A stretch of 26,173 nucleotides of DNA from Zavarzinia sp. (GTDB lineage Bacteria > Pseudomonadota > Alphaproteobacteria > Zavarziniales > Zavarziniaceae): assembly GCA_028694545.1 (NCBI GenBank), contig JAQVKV010000001.1, positions 1 through 26,173 on the forward strand. The letters run 5' to 3'. A program made the position numbers and the translations under genes. This document shows positions 7,469-15,419 of this stretch, piece after piece; the first letter of the stretch is position 1; each line of letters begins with the position of its first letter. The notes beneath the pieces are model-generated. The model had not been told where the DNA came from. It made no database searches and saw nothing but the letters and a program-made list of their open reading frames with translations.

Positions 7469-8377
7469 ATGAGCGTTCCCTCGACCGCGAAATTGCCCGC
7501 CCTGCCCGACGAAGGCAGCCTGGGGCGCTACCTCGCCGAGATCCGCAAGTTCCCGATGCTGGATCCGGACGAGGAGTTCATGCTGGCCAAGGCCTGGCGC
7601 GAGCATGGCGATTCCGACGCGGCCCACAGGCTGGTGACCAGCCACCTGCGCCTCGTCGCCAAGATCGCCATGGGCTATCGCGGCTATGGCCTGCCCGTGT
7701 CCGAGCTGATTTCCGAAGGCAACGTCGGCATGATGCAGGCGGTGAAGCGTTTCGACCCCGACAAGGGTTTCCGCCTCGCCACCTATGCCATGTGGTGGAT
7801 CCGCGCCGCGATCCAGGAATATATCCTGCGCTCGTGGAGCCTCGTGAAGATCGGCACCACCGCCGCTCAGAAGAAGCTGTTCTTCAACCTGCGGCGCATG
7901 AAGGGCAAGCTGGCGGCGCTCGAGGAAGGCGACCTGAAGCCCGAGCATGTCGCCCAGATCGCCTACAAGCTGGCGGTGCCGGAGGCGGACGTCGTCTCCA
8001 TGAACCGCCGTCTCGCCGCGCCGGACCACAGCCTGAATGCCCCTCTCCGGGTCGATGGCGAGGGAGAGTGGCAGGACTGGCTGGTGGACGAGACCCCGGA
8101 TCAGGAAAGCCGCCTCGCCGAGAGCGAGGAATTGTCGATCCGCCGCAACCTGCTGCGAGACGCCATGGGCGACCTGACCGACCGCGAGCGCGACATCCTC
8201 ACCCGCCGCCGCCTGGTGGACGAACCGGTGACCCTCGAGGATCTGAGCCAGGAATATGGCATCAGCCGCGAGCGCGTGCGCCAGATCGAGGTGCGCGCCT
8301 TCGAGAAGCTGCAGAAGGCGATGCGCGGCGCCGCCCGCGCCAAGCGCCTGACCACCCTGTCGCCGGATCCGGCGTAA
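7469..8377 (+). CDS. rpoH: RNA polymerase sigma-32 factor RpoH
   Basis: This 302-residue heat-shock sigma factor has the region 2 core (SHLRLVAKIAMGYRGYGLPVS, GNVGMMQAVKRFD, YAMWWIRAAIQEYILRSW), the RpoH-specific box QKKLFFNLR, and region 4.2 with a helix-turn-helix (TLEDLSQEYGISRERVRQIE). It directs polymerase to heat-shock promoters. The ATG at 7469 is preferred because GGAGG at 7457-7461 is 7 bases upstream and the protein then starts MSVPSTAKLPALP, as alphaproteobacterial RpoH proteins usually do. An in-frame TTG at 7367 would add 34 dissimilar residues. It follows rluD by 135 bases and ends facing a convergent gene. Confidence 0.97.
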   Translation: MSVPSTAKLPALPDEGSLGRYLAEIRKFPMLDPDEEFMLAKAWREHGDSDAAHRLVTSHLRLVAKIAMGYRGYGLPVSELISEGNVGMMQAVKRFDPDKGFRLATYAMWWIRAAIQEYILRSWSLVKIGTTAAQKKLFFNLRRMKGKLAALEEGDLKPEHVAQIAYKLAVPEADVVSMNRRLAAPDHSLNAPLRVDGEGEWQDWLVDETPDQESRLAESEELSIRRNLLRDAMGDLTDRERDILTRRRLVDEPVTLEDLSQEYGISRERVRQIEVRAFEKLQKAMRGAARAKRLTTLSPDPA

Positions 8378-8397
8378 GGCGCAGGACCGAGACATCT

Positions 8398-8435
8398 CCC
8401 TCACCCCCTTTAGGGGGAGAGGGCCGGGGTGAGGG
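8398..8435. repeat. GC-rich inverted repeat resembling a dispersed intergenic element
   Basis: CCCTCACCCC at 8398-8407 and GGGGTGAGGG at 8426-8435 are perfectly complementary, and the interior also contains CCCCC TTTA GGGGG. Sequences of this type, with ctccctcaccccct and gggagagggccggggtgaggg halves, are common repeated palindromes between genes in many GC-rich proteobacterial genomes. It lies just after rpoH. Whether other copies exist in this genome cannot be seen here. Confidence 0.55.
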
Positions 8436-8452
8436 GGTCTTCAGACCAAACA

Positions 8453-8484
8453 AAAAGGGCCCCGGCTTGCACCAGGGCCCTTTT
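8453..8484. terminator. bidirectional rho-independent terminator between rpoH and the binding-protein gene
   Basis: AAAAGGGCCC (8453-8462) pairs with GGGCCCTTTT (8475-8484) around a 12-base loop, giving a GC stem bordered by A and T runs on both strands. It serves the convergent rpoH and amino-acid-binding-protein genes. The right arm GGGCCCTTTTCCG is repeated directly at 8490-8502. Confidence 0.75.
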
Positions 8485-8511
8485 CCGTGGGGCCCTTTTC
8501 CGTTCGGCCGA

Positions 8512-9315
8512 TCAATAGATCGAGAAGGGGAAATACTTGTCGTTGATGGCCTTGTAGGTGCCATCCGCCAGGATTTCCGCGATCGCCTTGTTGAGGGCGA
8601 GGCGCAGTTCGTCGTCGCCCTTGCGCACCGCGATGCCGACGCCGTCGCCCAGATATTCCGTCGGCTCCATCATCGGCGGGCCGACGAAGTCGAAGCCCTT
8701 GCCGGCATCCGTGCCCAGCCATTCGGCGCTGACCAGCTTGTCGACGAAGGCGGCGTCGACGCGGCCGGCCGAGAGGTCGGCATAGAGTTCGTCGACCGTG
8801 CCGTAAAGCTTCACGGTCGATTCCTTATACATGCCCTCGAGCATGTTGGCCTGGATGGTCGAGCTCTGGGCGCCCAGCGTCTTGCCCTTGAAGTCGGCCG
8901 GGGTCGCCTGGCCCACGTCCGTGCCCTTGGCGGCGATGAACTGGGAGGGGGTGTTGTAGTATTTGTCGGTGAAGTCGACTTCCTTCTTGCGATCCTCGGT
9001 GATCGACATGGAAGCGACGATGGCGTCGTATTTCTTGGCCTTCAGGGCGGGGATGATGCCGTCCCAATCCTGCGCGATGAATTCGCACTTCACCGCCATC
9101 TTCTCGCAGAGCGCCTTGGCGATATCGATGTCGAAGCCCTTGAGATTGCCGTCGGCGTCGACTTCGTTGAACGGCGGGTAGGCGCCTTCGGTGCCGATAC
9201 GCACCACCTTTTCCTCGGCCGAGGCGGGTGCCGTGCCGAGACCGACGGCCGTGGCCAGCGTGGCCGCCGCCGCCAGAAGGCGCAGGGCGGAAGTCGGACG
9301 AATGCCAAACAACAT
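8512..9315 (-). CDS. polar amino acid ABC transporter substrate-binding protein (Lys/Arg/Orn/His-type)
   Basis: This 267-residue periplasmic solute-binding protein of family 3 carries a Sec signal peptide ending near APASAEE. The mature part begins VVRIGTEGAYPPFNEVDADGNLKGFDIDIAKALCEKM, the classic family motif, followed by DWDGIIPALKAKKYDAIVASMSIT and ...GVGIAVRKGDDELRLALNKAIAEILADGTY. It resembles ArgT/HisJ-type cationic amino acid receptors. The ATG at 9315 is chosen over a codon at 9348 because GGGGGA lies about 7 bases upstream and the signal peptide is then normal. No permease or ATPase gene lies nearby, so it is an orphan receptor in this window. It ends at the shared terminator with rpoH. 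Confidence 0.93.
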   Translation of the reverse strand: MLFGIRPTSALRLLAAAATLATAVGLGTAPASAEEKVVRIGTEGAYPPFNEVDADGNLKGFDIDIAKALCEKMAVKCEFIAQDWDGIIPALKAKKYDAIVASMSITEDRKKEVDFTDKYYNTPSQFIAAKGTDVGQATPADFKGKTLGAQSSTIQANMLEGMYKESTVKLYGTVDELYADLSAGRVDAAFVDKLVSAEWLGTDAGKGFDFVGPPMMEPTEYLGDGVGIAVRKGDDELRLALNKAIAEILADGTYKAINDKYFPFSIY

Positions 9316-9352
9316 GTGCTCATCCCCCAGAGATTGCTGAGGGGTCAAGCCT

Positions 9353-9383
9353 CGCGCGCTTGGCGGACAAGATCAAGCGCGCG
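9353..9383. other. 10-bp inverted repeat upstream of the amino-acid-binding protein gene
   Basis: CGCGCGCTTG (9353-9362) and CAAGCGCGCG (9374-9383) form a perfect 10-bp dyad with an 11-base loop, located between the stop of the upstream minus-strand gene (9395) and the start of the binding-protein gene (9315). No T-run follows in the transcribed direction, so it may be an operator, a processing hairpin or a weak terminator. Confidence 0.4.
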
Positions 9384-9394
9384 GATGCGCCCGA

Positions 9395-10336
9395 TCACAG
9401 CGGATGTTCGGTTTCCGCGTTCTCCGCCACGGGATCGGTCATTTCTTCGGGCGCGCGCCGGCGCCGGCGGCGCAGGAGCACGATCACCATGGCCCCGACA
9501 CCGCCGAGCAGGCCGCCGGCCAGCGCCCCGACGAGGGCGGTGGATCCCATGGCGCGCCATTCGCTGCTGTTCGGCACGGGCAGGGCGGCGACCGGGGTGT
9601 CGACGTCTTCGTTGACGAACTGCAAGTCGGCGATGCCGGCGGCCATCTGGTGGTGCAGGTCGTCCAGCACCTGGATTCCTTGCGCCGTGCTGCCGTCATA
9701 GGCGGCGAAGAGGTTCACGTTCATCTGCAACTGGCGCACCAGGCTGATACCGGCGATGCCGGCCACCATGGTGCGGGCATCGTCGTGGCCCTGCTGGCTC
9801 GTGGTCGCGATATAGAGCGCCATGTCGTCGTGGCCGATGACGGCGAAGACCGGCTTCGGCGCATCCGCCGGGCGCGTCGCCTTGAATTGGGCCTCGCCAT
9901 TGGCCGCCACTTCATCGAGGGTTGCGGTCGGGAAGGGCTTGGCCACCTTAGCCAGATATTCTGGGCGAGAATCGGACACGCGCTGCACCGTGTCGCCCTG
10001 GGCGACCAGCAGGATCTGGCCGAAGCGGTTCAGGAACTGGCGCTTGCCGTCGCGCAGTTCGACCAGTTCCTCGCAATCCCCGAAGGCGAGGACGACGCGC
10101 ATGCTCTCGCCCACCGCGGCGCGCATGGTACGGATCAGCGCGGCTTCGGCCGGCCGGGCCTCGTCCATGGCGCAATAGCCGGCGAAGGGGGCCAGTTCGA
10201 GGGTGACGCCCGATCCCGCGTCGAATTCCACGGCGGCGGCAGGCCCCGCCAGAGTGGCGGCAAGCACCAGCGCGCCGGCGGCGAGCGCGGGGCCGGCGGG
10301 GCGGAAAAGGCGCGAACGCGTCATCGGTAGAACCAT
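9395..10336 (-). CDS. exported, C-terminally membrane-anchored protein of unknown function
   Basis: I do not recognise this 313-residue protein. It has a signal peptide (LFRPAGPALAAGALVLAATLAGPAAA, cleavage near AAA-VEF), a periplasmic domain of about 220 residues with two Cys (GYCAMDE and FGDCEELVEL) that could form a disulfide, and near the C-terminus a Gly/Ala-rich membrane segment (ALVGALAGGLLGGVGAMVIVLL) followed by RRRRRR and an acidic tail. The layout resembles a single-pass anchored periplasmic protein with a short cytoplasmic end. Start choice is uncertain: GTG 10339, ATG 10336 and ATG 10324 are all in frame, and none has a strong ribosome site. It is divergent from the SMP-30 gene and 79 bases upstream of the binding-protein gene. 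Confidence 0.72.
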   Translation of the reverse strand: MVLPMTRSRLFRPAGPALAAGALVLAATLAGPAAAVEFDAGSGVTLELAPFAGYCAMDEARPAEAALIRTMRAAVGESMRVVLAFGDCEELVELRDGKRQFLNRFGQILLVAQGDTVQRVSDSRPEYLAKVAKPFPTATLDEVAANGEAQFKATRPADAPKPVFAVIGHDDMALYIATTSQQGHDDARTMVAGIAGISLVRQLQMNVNLFAAYDGSTAQGIQVLDDLHHQMAAGIADLQFVNEDVDTPVAALPVPNSSEWRAMGSTALVGALAGGLLGGVGAMVIVLLRRRRRRAPEEMTDPVAENAETEHPL

Positions 10337-10485
10337 CACCCTGTGGATCGCGCCCCTCCTGCCGGACAGATGCGGTCGGCGACGGGACTCGAATCGTGAA
10401 ATGTCCGGCTTGTCGCCAGCGTTCCGGCAACGTTACCGTTCGGGGCGCGCGGGGAAAGACAAAAATGCCCGCGACTTGCGCTAAA

Positions 10486-10490
10486 GGGAG
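10486..10490 (+). promoter_or_regulatory. ribosome-binding site fixing a TTG start
   Basis: GGGAG lies 6 bases ahead of TTG at 10497. The encoded N-terminus (MNGFREIASGLRFPEGP) matches SMP-30 proteins directly, so the rare TTG start is the likely one. Confidence 0.65.
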
Positions 10491-10496
10491 AGCAAA

Positions 10497-11414
10497 TTGA
10501 ACGGATTTCGTGAGATCGCCTCGGGGCTGCGTTTTCCCGAGGGGCCCGTCGTGCTGCCGGACGGCGATGTTCTGGTGGTCGAGATCGAGCGCGGGACCCT
10601 GACAAGGGTGAGGCCGGACGGCACGCTCCAGGTCGTCGCCGACCTGGGCGGAGGGCCGAACGGTGCGGCGCTCGGGCGCGACGGCGCCGTCTATGTCTGC
10701 AACAACGGCGGCTTTGAATTCACCGATCTCGGCGGGATTCTGGTGCCCGGCCACCAGGCTCATGACTACGGCGGCGGCTGCATCCAGCGCGTCGATCTGG
10801 CGACCGGCAAGGCCGAGGTTCTTTACACGAGGGCGGGTGATACCGTCCTGAAGGGGCCGAACGACATCGTCTTCGATGCGGCGGGCGGCTTCTGGTTCAC
10901 CGATCACGGCAAGTCGCGCGATCGTGACCGGGACACGACGGGCGTCTTCTACGCGACGCCGGATGGCAACCGGATCGAGGAAGTGATCTTCCCCCTGATG
11001 GCGCCGAACGGTATAGGCCTGTCGCCCGACGGCGGCACGCTCTATGTCGCGGAGACCTTCACTGGCCGGGTCTGGGCCTTCGCGGTCGAGGGGCCCGGGC
11101 GGATCGGCGGCGAGCCCAACCTGCTCGGCCATACCGGGCGCCTGCTGCTCGCTCCGGGCGGACTGAACCTTTACGACAGCCTCGGCGTCGACGGGGAAGG
11201 CCATGTCTGCGTGGCGACGCTGATCAACGGTGGCATCACCACCGTCTCGCCCGACGGCGCCGATGTCGTGCATATTCCGACCGGAGACCCTTTGACCACC
11301 AACATCTGCTTCGGCGGCGAGGGCTTGCGCACGGCCTATATCACCCTGTCCGGCACGGGCCGGCTGGTGGCCATGGACTGGCCCCGTCCCGGGCTTCGCC
11401 TGAACTTCGGCTGA
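10497..11414 (+). CDS. SMP-30/gluconolactonase/LRE family protein
   Basis: This 305-residue six-bladed beta-propeller belongs to the SMP-30/gluconolaconase-like group of divalent-metal lactone hydrolases. Likely metal ligands are Glu15 (RFPEGP), Asn122 (KGPNDIVFD), Asn171 (MAPNGIGLSPDG) and Asp227 (NLYDSLGVDGEG), matching the Glu/Asn/Asp pattern of the family. There is no signal peptide, so it should be cytoplasmic and act on a sugar or other lactone, but the substrate is not evident. It stands alone on the plus strand: the upstream neighbour is divergent and a 381-base regulatory gap separates it from the porin array. Confidence 0.9.
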   Translation: MNGFREIASGLRFPEGPVVLPDGDVLVVEIERGTLTRVRPDGTLQVVADLGGGPNGAALGRDGAVYVCNNGGFEFTDLGGILVPGHQAHDYGGGCIQRVDLATGKAEVLYTRAGDTVLKGPNDIVFDAAGGFWFTDHGKSRDRDRDTTGVFYATPDGNRIEEVIFPLMAPNGIGLSPDGGTLYVAETFTGRVWAFAVEGPGRIGGEPNLLGHTGRLLLAPGGLNLYDSLGVDGEGHVCVATLINGGITTVSPDGADVVHIPTGDPLTTNICFGGEGLRTAYITLSGTGRLVAMDWPRPGLRLNFG

Positions 11415-11601
11415 GGGTCAGAAAAGAACCCATATCGGGAATAACATGCCCAGGATGGGCGACTGTGCGATTTTGCCGCAGCCGTCGCCCAAACTGACAA
11501 TCCGTCAGACTAACTGATTGCGTCATATGACGTTTTCCGGACTGTGGCATGTCCGCCACGGTTCTTCCGGCACATGATGCCGGATCCCCCCGCAAAGACT
11601 T

Positions 11602-11624
11602 GACACCGTTTTGGGAACGGTGTC
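11602..11624. promoter_or_regulatory. perfect 9+9 bp operator-like dyad over a TTGACA box
   Basis: GACACCGTT (11602-11610) and AACGGTGTC (11616-11624) are exact reverse complements around TTGGG. The left arm overlaps TTGACA (11600-11605). A symmetric site of this size over a promoter is what a dimeric regulator such as a TetR, GntR or MerR-type protein would bind. No such regulator is encoded in the window. Confidence 0.55.
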
Positions 11625-11784
11625 GGTTAGTAAGGTATGCTGCATTGGCATTGCTGCAATGCAATAAAATGTAGGCGGCGCAGCATCCGGGGGTGCGGCG
11701 CCCCTGCCTCGGCGGTCCGGACGGCACGTGCGGAACCGTCGACAACGACAAGAACCGGTCCGCGGAAATACCGGGACAAGGGGT

Positions 11785-11790
11785 GGGAGG
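11785..11790 (+). promoter_or_regulatory. ribosome-binding site fixing a TTG start for porin1
   Basis: GGGAGG lies 5 bases ahead of the TTG at 11796, giving the N-terminus MKDNSIDRSHSMRTAAFG and a normal signal peptide. The next ATG at 11829 has no such site. Confidence 0.6.
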
Positions 11791-11795
11791 CCAAG

Positions 11796-13802
11796 TTGAA
11801 GGACAATAGTATCGATCGGTCGCATTCCATGCGCACCGCCGCTTTCGGTGTCAGCGCCGCCGCCTTGGCCATCGCCGTCTTCGCGGCGGGTCCCGCCTCG
11901 GCCAGCGAATTCCAGGTGGGCCAGGTGGACATCACCACGCAGGTGACGATTTCCGCCGGCTTCGGCGTCCGCATGGCGGACCGGGACGAACGGCTGATCT
12001 GCCCGCAGAACATCGCGGGCGGCAGTTCGACGACCTGCAACGGCGATGACGGCAACCTGAACTTCGATCAGGGCGACCTGGTCTATGCCCCGGTCCGGGT
12101 GCAGGGCGAGGCGACGGCGAACTAGGAGAATTTCACCTTCTACGTTCGTGGCCAGGCCTTCTACGATACCGTCTACGACAATGGCGATTTCGCCACCAAT
12201 GGCGGCAATCCGGCCTTTGTCGCCGGCTATCGCGATCTGAACGGCCGCCAGTCGGACGCCGCCAGCAATGATTCCGCCTATGGTTACGAGCTGATGGACC
12301 TCTGGGTTCGCGGCCGTTTCGACATCGGCGCGAACGAACTCACGGTCAAGCTCGGCCAGCAGACGATCTCCTGGGGTGAAGCCCTAGTGACGCCGCTCAG
12401 CCTCGCCCAGGTCAACTCCTTCGACCAGTCGAAGCTGCGCGTGCCCGGCGCCGAGATCCGCGACGCGATCCAGAGCATGCCGGCGGCCTTGGTTTCCTTC
12501 GATCTGGGCGGCGGTCTCAACGTCGAAGCCTTCTACCAGTTCCAGTTTCGCTCCAGCGTGACCGACCCGGCGGGCAGCTTCTTCTCGACCACCGATGTCG
12601 GTGGCCAGGGCGGCATCGGCTTCGGCGCCAAGGGCGATTATGACGAAACCGCGCCCGACGCCACCGCGCTGGCGCTCGGCAGCGTCAGTCTTTCCGTGCC
12701 CAAGGCCGAATACAGCAGCAATTCCGACGGCAAGAACTGGGGCGTCGCCGCCCGCTATTTCTCGCCCGAGTTGAACAACACCGAATTCGGCTTCTATTTC
12801 GCAAATGTCCAGCCGCGCAGCCCGGTGCCGGTGTTCTACACGCCGGACGCCGCCAACTTCGTCGGCGTCCCCCAGATCGGCGCCGCGGTCACGGCGGCGG
12901 TGACCAATTTCGTCATCTCCAACCCCGGGGCGACGCCGGCCCAGATCGCCGCCTTCCAGACCCAGGCGACCGCCCTGATCTCGGCCCAGGCGGTGCAGAC
13001 CAACGCCAAGAACAGCCGCATCGTCCTCGAGAACCCGGGCGACGTGCAGATGATCGGCCTCAGCTTCAACAGCTCGGTCGATTTCCTCGGCATGTCGATC
13101 GCCGGCGAAGCCGCGCTGATGCACAATCTGCCGGTGCTGGTCGACGGGGAGACCTATGCGACGGCCTTCGTCTGCGGCATCGTGCCGTCCGCCGCCAGCG
13201 TGTCCTGCCCCGGCGCCTATGCGAACCAACTCTCCAGCTACCTGGGGCTGACCACCAACATGCCGGGCGCGCGCATCGCCGGCTATACCCTCGAGGACGT
13301 CTATACCTTCGTCTTCCGGGGCATCAAGACCTTCGGCAATTCCGACTTCCCGACCTATGCGATTGGCGCCAACAGCACCTCGTTGCTCATGGAATTCGGT
13401 GGCGTCTACGTCAACCTGCCGGACGATAATGTCCTTGCCTACGACGCACCGGGCAACGGCACGCCGGGCGACGGCAGCTGGACCGATCCGCTGGCCGGCA
13501 AGTACGAGGCAGCGACGGATCTCTCGGTTGGTGTGACCATGGTGGTCTCGGCATCCTATCCGGACGCACTCTTCGGCGCCAACCTGACGCCCAGCGTCCG
13601 GTATCAGACGGGCCTCTCCGGCAATACGCCGCTGACCGGCGGCTATGTCGAGCATGCCAGCGCGCTGACCTTCCAGCTCGACGTCGACTACCTCCTCGCC
13701 TGGAAGGGCTCTATCGGTTACACCGACTATTTCGGCGGCGGGCGGCAGAACCTGCTGAACGACAGGGATTTCTTCCAGATGACCTTCACCTATTCCTTCT
13801 GA
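11796..13802 (+). pseudogene. DUF1302 outer-membrane beta-barrel protein (porin1) interrupted by one in-frame TAG
   Basis: The frame reads a signal peptide (SAAALAIAVFAAGPASASEF), the family start EFQVGQVDITTQVTISAGFGVRMADRD, and the landmark DDGNLNFDQGD, then meets TAG at 12123-12125. Beyond it the same frame continues without another stop to 13802 with clear family sequence: FYVRGQAFYD, LGQQTISWGEAL, LRVPGAEIRDAI, YFSPELNNTEFGFYF, and a C-terminal TFTYSF typical of an outer-membrane insertion signal. At the stop, the three paralogues downstream have Trp (LRWRN, LKWRD, LKWKN), so one TGG-to-TAG change explains it. Full length would be 668 residues. It lacks the Cys pair and Gly-rich loop shared by the other three. 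It could be a recent pseudogene, a strain mutation, a sequencing error or a readthrough case. DUF1329 follows 82 bases later. Confidence 0.85.
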
Positions 13803-13845
13803 GGAACTGGGAAGGCCGTCGGGCCGGGGACAAAAAAGAACAATG

Positions 13846-13868
13846 GGCCCGCGCGCATGCCGCGGGCC
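13846..13868 (+). other. intercistronic hairpin between porin1 and DUF1329
   Basis: GGCCCGCG (13846-13853) and CGCGGGCC (13861-13868) form an 8-bp all-GC stem with a 7-base loop, ending 4 bases before the GGGAG ribosome site of the next gene. No T-run follows, so it more likely affects mRNA decay or relative expression than ends transcription. Confidence 0.45.
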
Positions 13869-13884
13869 AAGCGGGAGAAATCGC

Positions 13885-15261
13885 ATGAAACGTTTTGCGT
13901 ATCTTGGGCTCACCATCGGTCTGACCGCGCTGGCCGGGACCGCCGTCGCCAAGGGCGGCGCCGACCAGATCGCGCGCCTCGGGCAGGATCTCACCCCCAT
14001 GGGCTCGGAGATGGCCGGCAGCGCCGACGGCACGATCCCGGCCTGGGACGGCGGCATCAAGGCGCCGCCGGCCGGCTATGTGCCGGGTCAGCGCCTGGTC
14101 GATCCCTTCGCGTCCGATCCGGTCAAATTCACCATCACCGGCCAGAATGTCGATCAATACGCGGATCACCTCTCGCCCGGGCAGATCGCCCTGCTGAAGA
14201 CCTATCCGACCTACAAGCTGAACATCTACCAAAGCCGGCGTTCGTGCTCTTACAGCCAGAAGATCTATGACGCCAACAAGCGGAACGCCGAGATCGCCAA
14301 GCTGACGCCGGACGGCAACGGTCTGGTCGAAGGCCTGGTCGGCGTGCCCTTCCCGCTGGCGACCGAGGGCGTGGAATTCTTCTGGAACCACCGCTTCCGG
14401 CCGCGTCTCGGCTTCAAGTTCAAGCGCGCTTTCGCGCTCGCCGCGGTCACCCGTGGTGGCGACTACAATCTGGTGAAGAGCCAGGATGAAGGCATCCTGC
14501 ACTACATGGGCCCGGGCCTGCGCGAAGAGGGCGATGTCACCAGTCTCGCGCAGCTCGACAACGTCTGGATCACCTATCTGTCCATGACGACGGCACCGGC
14601 GCGCATCGCGGGTTCGATCATCCTGGTGCGCGACAACATCAGCGATGAAGTGGGCCCGCGCCAGGCTTGGCAGTACAACCCCGGCACCCGCCGCGTCGTG
14701 CGCGCGCCGGATCTTGCCTTCGACAACCCGGGCACCAATGCCGACGGTCTCACCACCATCGACCAGTTCGACATGATGAACGGCTCGCCCGAGCGCTATA
14801 CCTGGAAGCTGGTCGGCAAGAAGGAAGCCTATATCGGCTACAACGCCTATCGCGCGAACAACACGCCGTACAAGGAATTCCTGACCCCGAGCCATCCGAA
14901 CCAGGACGTCATCCGTTACGAGCTGCAGCGCGTGAACGTGATCGAGGCCAATGTTCGCGAAGGCGCGCGCCACCAGTATTCGAAGCGCGTGATCTTCCAG
15001 GACGCGGACAGCTGGACCTTCACCAACATCTCGCTCTACGACAGCCGTGGCGAGCTGTGGCGGATGCAGGACGGCCCGATCATCAATTACTACGATGCCA
15101 AGTCCTGTAACCAGATCTTCGAGGTGGACTACGACCTGCAGTCCGGCCGTTACCTGGCGCAGACCATGAACATGGAAGAGACGCCGATCAACTTCAACGC
15201 GACCGAACTGCAGCCCGAGCGCTACAATCCGGACGCGCTGCGTCGCCTCGGCACGCGCTGA
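13885..15261 (+). CDS. DUF1329 periplasmic protein (first copy)
   Basis: This 458-residue protein has a cleavable signal peptide (FAYLGLTIGLTALAGTAVAKG) and the full DUF1329 pattern: LGQDLTPMGSEMAGSADGTIPAWDGGI, GYVPGQRLVDPFASDPVKFTI, NVDQYADHLSPGQIALLKTYPTYKL, and late segments such as FEVDYDLQSGRYL. DUF1329 proteins are periplasmic or outer-membrane-associated, are thought to share a LolA/LolB-like lipid-carrying fold, and are commonly encoded beside DUF1302 barrels; the biochemical role is not established. The ATG at 13885 has GGGAG 7 bases upstream. It resembles the second copy (20147) along its whole length, including the identical ending DAVRRLGTR-like tail, so the two arose by duplication. 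It ends at a strong terminator. Confidence 0.93.
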   Translation: MKRFAYLGLTIGLTALAGTAVAKGGADQIARLGQDLTPMGSEMAGSADGTIPAWDGGIKAPPAGYVPGQRLVDPFASDPVKFTITGQNVDQYADHLSPGQIALLKTYPTYKLNIYQSRRSCSYSQKIYDANKRNAEIAKLTPDGNGLVEGLVGVPFPLATEGVEFFWNHRFRPRLGFKFKRAFALAAVTRGGDYNLVKSQDEGILHYMGPGLREEGDVTSLAQLDNVWITYLSMTTAPARIAGSIILVRDNISDEVGPRQAWQYNPGTRRVVRAPDLAFDNPGTNADGLTTIDQFDMMNGSPERYTWKLVGKKEAYIGYNAYRANNTPYKEFLTPSHPNQDVIRYELQRVNVIEANVREGARHQYSKRVIFQDADSWTFTNISLYDSRGELWRMQDGPIINYYDAKSCNQIFEVDYDLQSGRYLAQTMNMEETPINFNATELQPERYNPDALRRLGTR

Positions 15262-15284
15262 CCGGTCCTTTCCGGATCATCGAC

Positions 15285-15312
15285 GGGCGGCCTTCGGGCC
15301 GCCCTTTTTTTT
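15285..15312 (+). terminator. rho-independent terminator after the first DUF1329 gene
   Basis: GGGCGGCC (15285-15292), loop TTCG, GGCCGCCC (15297-15304), then eight T residues. It is a textbook terminator ending the porin1-DUF1329 unit. Confidence 0.95.
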
Positions 15313-15419
15313 GCGTTGCGATGGCCGCGCGATGCGACCGCTATGGTCCTTATTCGCCGGAATATGAACCGAATTGTCAGGGACAGTCCCCGCCCCTTGT
15401 GAAACAATTTTCATCCAAT

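Larger units (their letters stand above)
11415..11795 (+). promoter_or_regulatory. 381-base regulatory region ahead of the porin array
   Basis: I see no gene here. The region holds several short perfect dyads: GCCCA/TGGGC (11448-11460), CTGAC/GTCAG (11494-11508), CGTCATATGACG (11521-11532), GTGGC/GCCAC (11544-11559), TCCGGCA/TGCCGGA (11566-11584), a 9+9 bp dyad (11602-11624) and GCATTG/CAATGC (11648-11662). A -35-like TTGACA lies at 11600-11605; no convincing -10 was found at 16-18 bases, although TTAGTA (11627-11632) and TATGCT (11636-11641) are downstream. The leader to the porin1 start would be about 150 bases. Confidence 0.5.

Noticed and set aside
7462..9615. A 717-codon plus-strand frame
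   Set aside because: It runs in a wrong frame through rpoH, across the terminator, and antisense through the binding-protein gene. High GC content keeps such frames open.
12123..12125. Pyrrolysine insertion at the porin1 TAG
   Set aside because: Nothing in the window suggests pyl genes, pyrrolysine is very rare in alphaproteobacteria, and the paralogues have Trp there. Mutation, error or ordinary readthrough is more likely.
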